From positions 1 to 9,850 of the forward strand of contig CAYLSH010000074.1 of the NCBI GenBank assembly GCA_964386235.1: DNA of 9,850 nucleotides, read 5' to 3'. A model generated the notes under the pieces. It was not told the DNA's origin. It made no database searches and worked only from the letters and a program-made list of their open reading frames with translations. How positions within the stretch are numbered: the stretch's first letter is position 1; every line of letters begins with the position of its first letter. Below are positions 1 through 6,891 of the stretch, one piece after another. Made by a program: the position numbers and the translations under genes. Origin of the DNA: RGIG8767 sp964386235 (lineage in GTDB: Bacteria; Bacillota; Clostridia; Lachnospirales; Lachnospiraceae).

Positions 1-2
1 AT

Positions 3-143
3 CGCATCGACCATGCCCTGCAAAACGGCGTTCCCATTGTCAATTACGGGATTGCAATTGCAAAGATGCATGGTATCTTAAAGCGTAGTGTGGAGCCGTT
101 TGCGGATATCCGTAAACTTTTGGGGGACGACGATGAAAATTAA
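3..143 (+). CDS. C-terminal end of an unidentified protein (partial, 5' end outside window)
   Basis: Reading in frame from position 3, there are 46 sense codons with no stop until TAA at 141-143. The peptide starts RIDHALQNGVPIVNYGIAIA and continues KMHGILKRSVEPF, ending in an acidic GDDDEN tail. The composition is that of a normal folded protein, and the stop overlaps the ATG of the next gene (133) by 11 bases, an arrangement typical of translationally coupled genes in one operon. I do not recognise the family from these 46 residues. The start lies upstream of the window. The other two forward frames close at 81 and 89, so this is the only frame that can be coding here. Confidence is moderate that it is real; function is unknown. 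Confidence 0.6.
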   Translation, partial: RIDHALQNGVPIVNYGIAIAKMHGILKRSVEPFADIRKLLGDDDEN

Positions 144-705
144 GCATAAAACCGATTTGTTGTTATTGTTTGCCCAGGGAGGGACGGCGGCCCTTTTTTT
201 TAACATTCTGTATGCTTTGTCGGGGATTACGGAAAGTTCAGAAGAATACGCGCAGGTGGCGGATAAACAGTTTGCGTATCCGCTCCTTACGGGCATTTTG
301 TTCTATGGGATCCTTTCGCCTTTTATCGAAGAGATTTTATTCCGGGGGGCTATATACAATTTGTTAAAAAAAATCTCCGGTCCGATCTTTGCCATGGTTG
401 GTTCCGCCCTTTTATTTGGTCTGTACCACGGAAATATCGTGCAGGCATCCTATGGGTTTTTCTTAGGACTGCTGATTGCCTTTTTTTATGAACGGTACGG
501 CTCTTTTCTTGTGCCCGTTCTGTTGCACGGCGCGGCAAATATCTGCGTATATGCGGTATCGGACAGTACTTTTTTACAGAAAGTACTGATCAACTGGACT
601 GGATGCCTTGCCTGTGGTATACTGACAACGGTGCTGTTTGGGATATTGGTACTGCATACGGGCAACCAGGCGTCACCAAAAACAAATGAGAAAACGAGAG
701 GTTAA
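133..705 (+). CDS. CPBP-family intramembrane metalloprotease (CAAX protease/Abi family)
   Basis: A 190-aa very hydrophobic protein with several membrane segments. It carries the CPBP/Abi signature: EExxxR at residues 66-71 (E66, E67, R71, in FIEEILFRG), FxxxH at 95-99 (FGLYH) and HxxxN at 132-136 (HGAAN). These glutamates, histidines and the asparagine are the expected metal-binding and catalytic residues of the family. Members cleave substrates within the membrane; the family includes CAAX-processing enzymes and bacteriocin self-immunity proteins. The substrate here is unknown. I chose ATG 133, preceded by a purine-rich GGGGGAC, over the TTG at 88, because 133 gives the usual family N-terminus and a short coupled overlap with the upstream gene. 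The symporter gene begins 3 bp after the stop, so co-transcription is likely. Confidence 0.85.
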   Translation: MKIKHKTDLLLLFAQGGTAALFFNILYALSGITESSEEYAQVADKQFAYPLLTGILFYGILSPFIEEILFRGAIYNLLKKISGPIFAMVGSALLFGLYHGNIVQASYGFFLGLLIAFFYERYGSFLVPVLLHGAANICVYAVSDSTFLQKVLINWTGCLACGILTTVLFGILVLHTGNQASPKTNEKTRG

Positions 706-708
706 TGT

Positions 709-2094
709 ATGTTACAGATGATTGAGACCGTCAATAAGGCAGTCAACGATTTTATATGGGGTGTACCTGCCATGATCTGCATCCTTGGTGTGGGATTGTT
801 TCTCAGTATCCGGATGCGTTTCATCCAGTTACGCAAACTGCCGTTGGCATTAAAAGAGACGATCGGCAAAGTATTCCAGAAAAGTGAAGCAGCACAGGGC
901 GCGTTAACTCCGTTTCAGGCGGTATGTACGGCATTATCTGCCACGGTGGGAACCGGTAATATCGCAGGTGTTGCCGGTGCGATTGCGATCGGCGGACCGG
1001 GTGCTGTATTCTGGATGTGGGTATCGGCACTGTTAGGAATGTGTACCAAATTTTCAGAAGTTATTCTTGCCGTACATTTCAGAGAGCGCAACGAACATGG
1101 CGATCTGGTGGGCGGACCGATGTATTACATAAAAAATGGTCTCGGACCAAAATGGAAGTGGCTTGCCGTTACGTTTTCCGTGTTTGGAGTCTTAACGGTA
1201 TTTGGTACGGGAAATGCCACACAGGTCAATACCATTACGGCGGCAATCAATTCCGCACTTCTTAATTTTAACGTGATTTCACAGGAGAGTGTTACCACAA
1301 GCAACATTATTATCGGACTGATTATTATGGTAGTGGTAGCAGCCGTGCTTTTGGGCGGTGTTAAGAGAATCGGACGCGTATCCGAGAGACTGGTGCCTTT
1401 TATGGCGGTGCTCTACATCGTACTGGCACTTGGTGTTGTGATCCTAAATTTACACAGAGTTCCGGCGGTTCTCTATGATATTGTATACGGCGCATTCAAT
1501 CCTTCCGCGATTACGGGCGGTATTGTGGGAAGTTTCTTTGTCAGCATGAAAAAAGGCGTATCCCGCGGTATCTTTTCCAATGAAGCAGGTCTGGGAACCG
1601 GTTCCATCGCACATGCCTGTGCAGATACATCAGAACCGGTAAAACAGGGATTTTTCGGCATCTTTGAAGTGTTTGCCGATACCATCATCATCTGTACCTT
1701 AACGGCATTTACGATTCTTTGCAGCGGTGTTCCGATTGCCTACGGTGAGGCAGCAGGTGCGGAACTGACCATTGCCGGCTTTACTTCCACCTATGGTAAC
1801 TGGGTGTCCATCTTTACGGCACTTGCCATGTGTTGTTTTGCATTTTCAACGATCATCGGCTGGGGCTTATACGGAGCCAGATGCGTGGAGTTTATCTTTT
1901 CGGCAAAAGCAATCAAACCCTTTATGCTTCTCTATTCACTGGTAGCCATTCTGGGAGCAACGCTGGATCTGGGACTGATCTGGAGTATTTCCGATACCTT
2001 TAACGGTATGATGGCGATCCCGAACCTGATCGGTGTATTCTTACTTTCCGGCACGGTAGTCAGACTGGTAAAAGAATATATGAAAAAAGAATAA
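709..2094 (+). CDS. Sodium:alanine (amino acid) symporter, AGCS family
   Basis: A 461-aa polytopic membrane protein, the usual length for the alanine/glycine:cation symporter family (AGCS; AlsT/DagA-like). Diagnostic stretches are LSATVGTGNIAGVAG at 76-90, GGPMYY at 135-140 and GIFSNEAGLGTGSIAHA at 287-303, the last being the substrate and Na+ site region of the family. It should import a small neutral amino acid such as alanine or glycine, driven by the sodium gradient; the exact substrate cannot be read from sequence. ATG 709 is preceded by GAGAGG at 695-700. The gene follows the CPBP protease by 3 bp, suggesting one transcript. No strong hairpin terminator follows; the next 300 bp are regulatory-looking. 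Confidence 0.95.
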   Translation: MLQMIETVNKAVNDFIWGVPAMICILGVGLFLSIRMRFIQLRKLPLALKETIGKVFQKSEAAQGALTPFQAVCTALSATVGTGNIAGVAGAIAIGGPGAVFWMWVSALLGMCTKFSEVILAVHFRERNEHGDLVGGPMYYIKNGLGPKWKWLAVTFSVFGVLTVFGTGNATQVNTITAAINSALLNFNVISQESVTTSNIIIGLIIMVVVAAVLLGGVKRIGRVSERLVPFMAVLYIVLALGVVILNLHRVPAVLYDIVYGAFNPSAITGGIVGSFFVSMKKGVSRGIFSNEAGLGTGSIAHACADTSEPVKQGFFGIFEVFADTIIICTLTAFTILCSGVPIAYGEAAGAELTIAGFTSTYGNWVSIFTALAMCCFAFSTIIGWGLYGARCVEFIFSAKAIKPFMLLYSLVAILGATLDLGLIWSISDTFNGMMAIPNLIGVFLLSGTVVRLVKEYMKKE

Positions 2095-2109
2095 AAATTA
2101 ATTTAGGTA

Positions 2110-2138
2110 TTGCAAAACGAACGAACGTTTGTTATGAT
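2110..2138 (+). promoter_or_regulatory. Sigma-A-type promoter with operator in its spacer
   Basis: TTGCAA at 2110-2115 and TATGAT at 2133-2138 are separated by exactly 17 bp (4/6 and 5/6 matches to the -35 and -10 consensus). The predicted transcript would start near 2145. The first clear gene downstream is the HPr-like gene at 2403, leaving a leader of about 255 nt. The promoter assignment is by motif only. Confidence 0.5.
2118..2133. promoter_or_regulatory. Palindromic operator, LexA-box-like or TetR-type
   Basis: CGAACGAACGTTTG at 2118-2131 matches the Gram-positive LexA (DinR) box CGAACRNRYGTTYC at 13 of 14 positions. The same bases can also be read as an inverted repeat centred at 2126/2127, AACGAAC/GTTTGTT (2120-2133) with 6 of 7 pairs matching, which is typical of TetR-family operators. 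The site fills the spacer between the -35 at 2110 and the -10 at 2133, the ideal position for repression. No lexA or tetR gene is in the window, so the regulator cannot be assigned. Confidence 0.5.
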
Positions 2139-2174
2139 ATATCTGAAATACAAAAGGGAATCGCAATCGCCCGG

Positions 2175-2222
2175 ACATGGTCGTTTTTTGCCGGATTGAG
2201 GCATTTTGCACGGGAACCATGT
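2175..2222 (+). other. Possible RNA stem-loop in the leader
   Basis: ACATGGT (2175-2181) is perfectly complementary to ACCATGT (2216-2222). Inside it, TGCC (2189-2192) pairs with GGCA (2200-2203) around a 7-nt loop. This could fold in the transcript starting near 2145. It matches no riboswitch family that I recognise. The stems are short and may be chance. Confidence 0.2.
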
Positions 2223-2254
2223 TTTCTAATTGAAAAATTTGTTCAAAACGGATA

Positions 2255-2294
2255 TTTACATATTTTTGGCAAAAATGTAAGATACTTGTAATAT
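2255..2294 (+). promoter_or_regulatory. Candidate promoter(s) for the HPr-like gene
   Basis: Two overlapping solutions exist, both with 17-bp spacers: TTTACA (2255-2260) with TAAGAT (2278-2283), and TTGGCA (2266-2271) with TAATAT (2289-2294). Either would start transcription at about 2290-2301, at the edge of the cre-like palindrome. The region is AT-rich, so chance matches are possible. Confidence 0.35.
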
Positions 2295-2299
2295 CGAAC

Positions 2300-2315
2300 C
2301 CGAAAACGTTTTCAT
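2300..2315. promoter_or_regulatory. cre-like site (CcpA operator candidate)
   Basis: The core GAAAACGTTTTC at 2302-2313 is a perfect 12-bp palindrome. Aligned to the Bacillus cre consensus WTGNAARCGNWWWCAW, the 16 bases from 2300 match at 14 positions; the two mismatches are at the 5' edge. It lies at or just after the predicted start sites of the promoters at 2255-2294, a position where CcpA bound with HPr-Ser-P would repress. Binding is inferred from motif similarity only. Confidence 0.45.
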
Positions 2316-2388
2316 TATCGGATGGGTTTACCCGGTAGTGAACAGGCTATTGCCGGTCGTTCCGACAGGACGGCGGTGTTTGTTTTGC

Positions 2389-2397
2389 AAGGAGGTG
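2389..2397 (+). promoter_or_regulatory. Strong ribosome binding site deciding the start at 2403
   Basis: AAGGAGGTG is a nearly full complement of the 16S 3' end, 5 nt before ATG 2403. It rules out the in-frame upstream ATG at 2322, which has no Shine-Dalgarno sequence and whose extension would read through this ribosome binding site. Confidence 0.8.
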
Positions 2398-2402
2398 TCG
2401 TT

Positions 2403-2630
2403 ATGTGTCAGTACAAGATCCGTTTACGTCCGGAGGAAGTCAAGGACTTTGTGAATGCAGCGAGCAGATGTGCTTTTGAGATCGATATCTGCTACAACCG
2501 CTACATTGTGGATGCCAAATCCATCGTTGGCGTACTTGGTCTGGATCTGAGACAGATTCTGACAGTAACATGTCATGGTTATGATGCGAGTTTTGATGGA
2601 TTGATGAAAGTCTATTCCATCGCCAGTTAA
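2403..2630 (+). CDS. HPr-like (PTS phosphocarrier-fold) protein lacking the active-site histidine
   Basis: A 75-aa protein. The segment YIVDAKSIVGVLGLDL (residues 34-49) closely resembles the HPr stretch around regulatory Ser46 (VNLKSIMGVMSLG), with Ser40 in the equivalent place, and the N-terminal part (YKIRLRPEEVKDFVNAASR) matches HPr strand 1 and helix 1. The GIHARP loop carrying phosphorylatable His15 is missing: the sequence passes from RLR directly to PEEV. The protein should therefore be unable to relay phosphate from enzyme I to sugar permeases. It could still be a target of HPr kinase at Ser40 and act as a regulator, as Crh does in Bacillus, although that role is inference. A cre-like site upstream and an intrinsic terminator downstream suggest a monocistronic unit under carbon control. 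Family assignment is fairly secure; function is uncertain. Confidence 0.75.
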   Translation: MCQYKIRLRPEEVKDFVNAASRCAFEIDICYNRYIVDAKSIVGVLGLDLRQILTVTCHGYDASFDGLMKVYSIAS

Positions 2631-2647
2631 AAGTAAACGAGATAAAG

Positions 2648-2678
2648 CAGCTCATTCTTTCCGGAATGGGCTGTTTTT
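2648..2678 (+). terminator. Rho-independent terminator after the HPr-like gene
   Basis: CAGCTCATTC (2648-2657) pairs with GAATGGGCTG (2664-2673) over 10 bp with one G-U pair and a 6-nt loop, followed by TTTTT at 2674-2678. It lies 17 bp after the stop codon. Confidence 0.85.
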
Positions 2679-2701
2679 AATGCAATGACGGGACGAATTT
2701 T

Positions 2702-2718
2702 ACCAACTGGCCAGTGGT
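2702..2718. repeat. Short palindrome of unknown role
   Basis: ACTGGCCAGT at 2706-2715 is a perfect 10-bp palindrome, extended by ACC/GGT on either side with one extra base. It lies between the terminator at 2648 and the promoter at 2783. It may be an operator for the kinase-like gene, but no known consensus is matched. Confidence 0.25.
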
Positions 2719-2739
2719 TTTGCGGCTTGTAGTGGGTAA

Positions 2740-2762
2740 TTTTTTGTGCAATAGGTAATTTC
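2740..2762 (+). repeat. Single arm of an intergenic repeat also found at 9815-9837
   Basis: These 23 bases (T6, then GTGCAATAGGTAATTTC) are the exact reverse complement of 9815-9837. At the distal site the sequence forms one arm of a palindrome; here only one arm is present. An exact 23-bp match between two intergenic sites 7 kb apart indicates a dispersed repeat family rather than chance. Confidence 0.65.
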
Positions 2763-2782
2763 CGGCCCAAAACAGGTAGTCC

Positions 2783-2811
2783 TTGAAGAAAACGGAATTT
2801 GATAGTAAAAT
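2783..2811 (+). promoter_or_regulatory. Candidate promoter for the nucleotide-kinase-like gene
   Basis: TTGAAG (2783-2788), a 17-bp spacer, then TAAAAT (2806-2811; 5/6 to -10). The predicted start near 2818 excludes the upstream TTG at 2799 as an initiation codon on this transcript and fits initiation at 2841 or 2856. Confidence 0.5.
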
Positions 2812-2840
2812 TGAAAAGTATGAGAATCCGCAGGAAAGGA

Positions 2841-3377
2841 ATGGATTGGTTTCGTATGAAGAAATTGGTTGTGATTATCAATGGCAATGGCGGAGTGGGG
2901 AAGGACACGCTCTGCGAATTTGCACAGGATAGTTTTCGGGTAAGAAATATTTCGGCGATTACGCCGATCAAGGAAATCGCCTCAGCATATGGCTGGAATG
3001 GGGAAAAGGACGCAAAGGCGCGTAAATTTTTGGCGGACTTAAAAGCCGCTTTTGTTGATTACAATGATCTTCCCTTTCTTTATATCAAGGAGCAGTACCA
3101 CGCCTTTATGGAAGCGGAAAAAGAGCAGATCTTATTTATCCATATCCGCGAAGCAGGCGAGATAGATAAGGTAAAGCAATACATAAAGACACCCTGTATC
3201 ACGCTTCTTGTCACAAGGAAAAGTAAGGAAAAACAGTGCTGGGGCAATCCCTCGGATGACAATGTTGCCCTGTATACCTATGACCATCGCTACGAAAACG
3301 ACAGGAATCTGACAGAGGCACGGGCGGATTTTACCGGCTTTTTACAGGGACTGTTTGACCGCTACTGTACGGATTAG
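2841..3377 (+). CDS. P-loop nucleotide-kinase-like protein of unknown substrate
   Basis: A 178-aa soluble protein. Residues 8-14 (KLVVIIN) form a hydrophobic first strand leading into a Walker A loop, GNGGVGKDT (15-23), of the GxxGxGKD type found in nucleoside and nucleotide monophosphate kinases. A later strand, ILFIHIREAGEIDKV, resembles the region before the lid in deoxynucleotide-kinase-like P-loop proteins. The family looks like a small kinase acting on a nucleotide or related phosphate acceptor, but the substrate cannot be read. ATG 2841 is preceded by AGGA at 2832-2835 with a 5-nt gap. ATG 2856 (MKKLVV) is an alternative with poor ribosome-binding spacing but a more usual N-terminus. 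The gene appears to have its own promoter and no clear terminator before the next gene. Confidence 0.7.
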   Translation: MDWFRMKKLVVIINGNGGVGKDTLCEFAQDSFRVRNISAITPIKEIASAYGWNGEKDAKARKFLADLKAAFVDYNDLPFLYIKEQYHAFMEAEKEQILFIHIREAGEIDKVKQYIKTPCITLLVTRKSKEKQCWGNPSDDNVALYTYDHRYENDRNLTEARADFTGFLQGLFDRYCTD

Positions 3378-3407
3378 GAAAGCGGATGATTCCAAGCCGG
3401 CGGATGC

Positions 3408-3436
3408 TTGCACAGGGCAGGATTACTTGCTATACT
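3408..3436 (+). promoter_or_regulatory. Extended -10 promoter for the membrane-anchored protein gene
   Basis: TGCTATACT at 3428-3436 is an extended -10 (TGn plus TATACT, 5/6). A weak -35, TTGCAC, is at 3408-3413 with a 17-bp spacer. It lies between the kinase-like stop (3377) and the start at 3506, giving a leader of about 60 nt. Confidence 0.5.
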
Positions 3437-3505
3437 ATGTGGATGCGGCTTGGACATATAGAACAGAATTGACAAATATTGGAATGAATCAGGGGCAAAG
3501 TGAAT

Positions 3506-4675
3506 ATGGAGTTAAAGGAAAAGAAAAAAATAAAGAGAAGACGATACAAAAGAGGAAAGAAAAGCAGAAATGCGGAACTGGCTCTTAAGATCGGATTGTT
3601 GTGTGTGTGCGTGGCAGCCGGGATAACCGGCGCCTGCTTTTATTTTGGAAAAGAAGATGTCAAACTTTCGGATCTGACAAAAGTGTCGTTGATCGGATAC
3701 GACTCGGAAGGAAAGATCAGTGCACAGATAGATGCGGCGGCGTTAGAAGAAGATGTACCACAGGTGGAAGAACTCTTAGACACGGTGGAAATGGAATTTT
3801 CCATGCAGGAACATCTCTCCAACGGGGACACGGTAAAGATTTCCTACATATACGATAAGGAACTGGCAAAAGAACTGGATATCACAGTCAGTGATAATCC
3901 ATCGGTACTGACCGTGGAAAACCTCCCCGAGGCGGAGACAATCAGCCTTGAAGAATTGTTTGCGGATGTGGAACTGGTTATGGAAGGCGTCGCACCGGCA
4001 CTTACGATCCGTGTGGAAAATCACAGCGAACATCCCTATATACAGACCATGGATTTTGTGATCCGTGATGAAAAGGAATACTATAAGAAGGGAGATACCG
4101 TGATCGTGGACGCGGTATTTTCACAGGAAGATGCCATCGCCTACCGTTATGCGGTGGAAGAGGGCGAGAATGGTTACAGTCATGCTTATGGATTGGATCA
4201 GGTGGACAGTTATCTGACCGGTGCCGGGCAGTTGACAGAGGAAGATAAGAATGCGTTGATTGCAAAAGGAACCCGGTGCTTTACGGATGCCAATGAATAC
4301 GGACTTCGCATATTCAGTGAAGCGGGATGCATGCCGATCTGGGTGGATAAAAAAACAACTTTCACCTGGCAGAATCCCTATGTGATCTCCATGTATTTTA
4401 ATACGGCAAAGGAAGACGCCATCGGAGAAACCGGTGTCATGGTCAATGACGTCAAGATTGTGTATGGTGTTACGCTGATGCAGGCGGACGGTGTACATTG
4501 TGATGCGGAGATCGTAGTCAGATTTGACGGGCTGATTTTAAAGAAGGACGGAACGATTGATCTTTCCCTGGATTCGGGGAAAATGATCTCGGCGTCCCAC
4601 AAGGATAAGTTTATTAAGGACATTGTCAACAATACCTATGCGGATGAAAAATACGATTCGGAACGTATTTTGTAA
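3506..4675 (+). CDS. Membrane-anchored extracytoplasmic protein with tandem domains, function unknown
   Basis: A 389-aa protein. Residues 1-24 are extremely basic (KEKKKIKRRRYKRGKKSR), followed by one hydrophobic segment at about 26-48 (LALKIGLLCVCVAAGITGACFYF). This predicts a type II anchor: short cytoplasmic tail, one membrane pass, and about 340 acidic residues outside. The outer part seems to hold two similar beta-rich units, recognisable by SNGDTVKISYIYD (105-117) and KKGDTVIVDAVFS (194-206), each preceded by a short strand-rich stretch, then a distinct C-terminal region (about 230-389). Such tandem units are common in surface proteins of Clostridia, but I cannot name a function. ATG 3506 was chosen with AGGGG at 3491-3495; GTG 3500 is an alternative. 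The MATE gene follows after 26 bp, so the two are probably co-transcribed. Confidence 0.75.
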   Translation: MELKEKKKIKRRRYKRGKKSRNAELALKIGLLCVCVAAGITGACFYFGKEDVKLSDLTKVSLIGYDSEGKISAQIDAAALEEDVPQVEELLDTVEMEFSMQEHLSNGDTVKISYIYDKELAKELDITVSDNPSVLTVENLPEAETISLEELFADVELVMEGVAPALTIRVENHSEHPYIQTMDFVIRDEKEYYKKGDTVIVDAVFSQEDAIAYRYAVEEGENGYSHAYGLDQVDSYLTGAGQLTEEDKNALIAKGTRCFTDANEYGLRIFSEAGCMPIWVDKKTTFTWQNPYVISMYFNTAKEDAIGETGVMVNDVKIVYGVTLMQADGVHCDAEIVVRFDGLILKKDGTIDLSLDSGKMISASHKDKFIKDIVNNTYADEKYDSERIL

Positions 4676-4701
4676 AATATGGATTTGATCAGAAAGGAAG
4701 G

Positions 4702-6081
4702 ATGAAATTGATCGGACAGAATATGACACAGGAAGAAAAAGTCACTTATATGACTACCAAAGCGGTACCGCCACTCATTTGTGAACTGGCGGTTCCTACT
4801 ATTATCAGCATGCTGGTAACGGCATTTTACAACATGGCGGATACTTTTTTTGTGGGGAGAATCAATACACAGTCCACGGCTGCGGTCGGGATCGTATTTA
4901 CGGTGATGGCACTGATCCAGTCCTGCGGATTCTTTTTCGGTCATGGAACGGGCAATTACATTTCCAGAAAACTCGGAGCGAGGGAGTATAAAGAGGCGGA
5001 AGTCATGGCGGCAACCGGATTTTTCCTTGCTTTTATCTGCGGTATTATTCTGGGCGGACTTGGCCTGCTGTTTTTGGATCCCCTGGCGGTTTTGCTGGGA
5101 TCCACACCGACGATTCTGCCTTATACAAAGGATTATTTGCGGATCATCCTGATCGGTACCCCGTTTATGATGTCCTCCTTTGTGTTAAATAACCAGTTGC
5201 GTTATCAGGGAAGTGCCGCCTATGCCATGGTGGGGATTGTGGCAGGTGCGGTGGTCAATATCGTGCTGGATCCGATTTTTATTTTCACACTGGATATGGG
5301 CGTGGGCGGTGCAGCGCTTGCAACCGTGCTCAGCCAGCTGCTCAGCTTTGTAATGCTTTGTATCGGAACGAGAAAGGGCGGCAACATACGTATTCATATC
5401 CGCAATTTTAAACCCACACCTGCCGCCGTTTATGAGATCATACGCGGGGGCTTTCCTTCCCTGTGCAGACAGGGACTTGCCAGTGTATCCGGCATTTTTC
5501 TCAATCATATGGCGGGCGGTTACGGCGGTATATATGGGGATGCGGCGATCGCAGCCATGTCCATTGTCACAAGGGTGACGATGTTTGCCAATTCCGCCCT
5601 GATCGGTTTCGGACAGGGATTTCAGCCGGTATGTGCCATGAATTATGGCGCCGGTAAATACGACAGAGTGCGGGAGGGCTTCCTCTTTTGCGTAAAATAT
5701 GCTTTTGTCTTTTTGATTGTGACTGCCGTGGCGGGTATTGCTTTGGCAGAACCCCTGATTATGATTTTCAGAAAAGATGACGCGGATGTCATAAGAATCG
5801 GAACGCTGGCACTCAGAATGCATTGCCTTGCTTTTCCGCTCAGTGCATGGATTGTCATATGCAATATGATGCTCCAGTCCATCGGAAGAGCCATGAAGGC
5901 ATCCGTTGTGGCGGCGGCAAGACAGGGACTTTTCTTTATTCCCCTTATTTTTATCCTGCCGTATTTCTTTGGACTATTTGGTGTACAGGTCTGCCAGATG
6001 GTATCGGACATCTGTTCCTTTGCACTGGCGCTCCCGATCGGTCTGAGCGAACTGAAGCGGTTAAAAAGTGAAAAAGAATAA
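4702..6081 (+). CDS. MATE-family multidrug/cation exporter (intact copy)
   Basis: A 459-aa integral membrane protein of normal MATE length with the expected two-half, 12-helix layout. The N-terminal half contains PTIISMLVTAFYNMADTFFVGR (about 31-52), the typical first helix and loop, and the second half opens with GGFPSLCRQGLASVSGIFLN (about 249-268). MATE proteins export cationic drugs or metabolites in exchange for Na+ or H+; the substrate is unknown. ATG 4702 is preceded by AAAGGAAGG, which is slightly close. The distance to the upstream surface-protein gene is 26 bp and no terminator is visible before or after. From codon 199 to the stop (5296-6081) the sequence is repeated identically at 6896-7681, because the gene's 3' part lies inside the tandem duplication; this copy is the complete one. 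Confidence 0.93.
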   Translation: MKLIGQNMTQEEKVTYMTTKAVPPLICELAVPTIISMLVTAFYNMADTFFVGRINTQSTAAVGIVFTVMALIQSCGFFFGHGTGNYISRKLGAREYKEAEVMAATGFFLAFICGIILGGLGLLFLDPLAVLLGSTPTILPYTKDYLRIILIGTPFMMSSFVLNNQLRYQGSAAYAMVGIVAGAVVNIVLDPIFIFTLDMGVGGAALATVLSQLLSFVMLCIGTRKGGNIRIHIRNFKPTPAAVYEIIRGGFPSLCRQGLASVSGIFLNHMAGGYGGIYGDAAIAAMSIVTRVTMFANSALIGFGQGFQPVCAMNYGAGKYDRVREGFLFCVKYAFVFLIVTAVAGIALAEPLIMIFRKDDADVIRIGTLALRMHCLAFPLSAWIVICNMMLQSIGRAMKASVVAAARQGLFFIPLIFILPYFFGLFGVQVCQMVSDICSFALALPIGLSELKRLKSEKE

Positions 6082-6891
6082 AAAAATGTATAAAATCTAC
6101 AAAAAATACCCCCAAAAGGTGGAAATACTGGTAAAAACTATGTATAATTATAAGGCGGTAAAAGAAAAGTAACAAAATACAAAGGAGATATTGAGAATGG
6201 CACAGAATGGATTAGTCCTGACCAATGAGAATTGTGTTGGGTGCAACAAATGTATCAGTGTCTGTAGTTGTGTGGGTGCGACTGTAGCACATCGGACGGA
6301 GGATGGCGGTAACATTATCCAGGTGGATGGCAATAAATGCGTTGCCTGCGGTGCCTGCTTTGATGCCTGCGAACACAATGCAAGGGAGTATGTCGATGAC
6401 ACGGAGGTGTTTTTTGAAGATCTGAAAAAAGGAGAGCGTATTTCCCTTCTTCTGGATCCGGCATTTTTGGCCAATTATCCCAAGGAATATGCAAGTGTCC
6501 TCGGCGGATTAAAACAGATGGGCGTAAACCGGATCCTCAGTATTTCGTTTGGTGCGGATATTACCACATGGGCTTATCTGAATTATGTACAGAAAAATAA
6601 TTTTATGGGCGGTATTTCCCAGCCCTGTCCCGCAGTGGTTGGTTATATAGAGAGATACATACCAAAGCTGATTCCCAAGTTGTTCCCGGTACAGAGTCCC
6701 ATGATGTGCGGCGCGATCTATGCACGCAAGCACATGGGTATCACGGATAAACTTGCTTTTATCAGTCCCTGTATCGCCAAGAAAATGGAAATGGAGTCCG
6801 AAAGAGGAAAGGGACTGGTTTCTTACAATGTAACCTTTGATCATCTGATGGAATATGTCAGAACACACAATATCAAGGGACCATCCGCTAA
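5292..6891 (+). repeat. 1,600-bp tandem duplication, copy 1
   Basis: This block starts inside the MATE gene and ends inside the N-terminal third of the first hydrogenase-like reading frame. Position n here equals position n+1600 in copy 2; I saw no difference by eye, and all proteins in every frame of the two blocks are identical. The shared sequence runs 5292-6895 when the 4-bp GGAT microhomology at the boundaries is included. Confidence 0.93.
6120..6148 (+). promoter_or_regulatory. Sigma-A-type promoter (copy 1) in front of the fusion gene
   Basis: A perfect TATAAT at 6143-6148 sits 17 bp from a weak -35, TGGAAA (6120-6125, 4/6). Transcription would start near 6155, giving a leader of about 42 nt. 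As part of the duplicated block it recurs exactly at 7720-7748. Confidence 0.55.

Noticed and set aside
88..132. N-terminal extension of the CPBP protease from TTG 88
   Set aside because: It would overlap the upstream gene by 56 bases and adds residues unlike the family; ATG 133 gives a normal coupled start.
2172..2240. Small 18-codon reading frame starting at ATG 2177
   Set aside because: No good ribosome binding site, no recognisable features, and it ends before any gene; chance is the simpler explanation.
2320..2400. Possible c-di-GMP or other riboswitch in the HPr-like leader
   Set aside because: There are small GC-rich complementary segments (GGGTTTACCC, and CCGG repeats) but I could not match the conserved core of any known riboswitch class or find an expression-platform terminator.
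2322..2402. In-frame N-terminal extension of the HPr-like gene from ATG 2322
   Set aside because: The extension would translate the strong ribosome binding site at 2389-2397, has no Shine-Dalgarno of its own, and does not resemble the HPr family.
3355..3588. 77-aa frame overlapping the end of the kinase-like gene and the start of the surface-protein gene
   Set aside because: It overlaps both neighbours in another frame, covers the extended -10 promoter, and shows no protein-like pattern.
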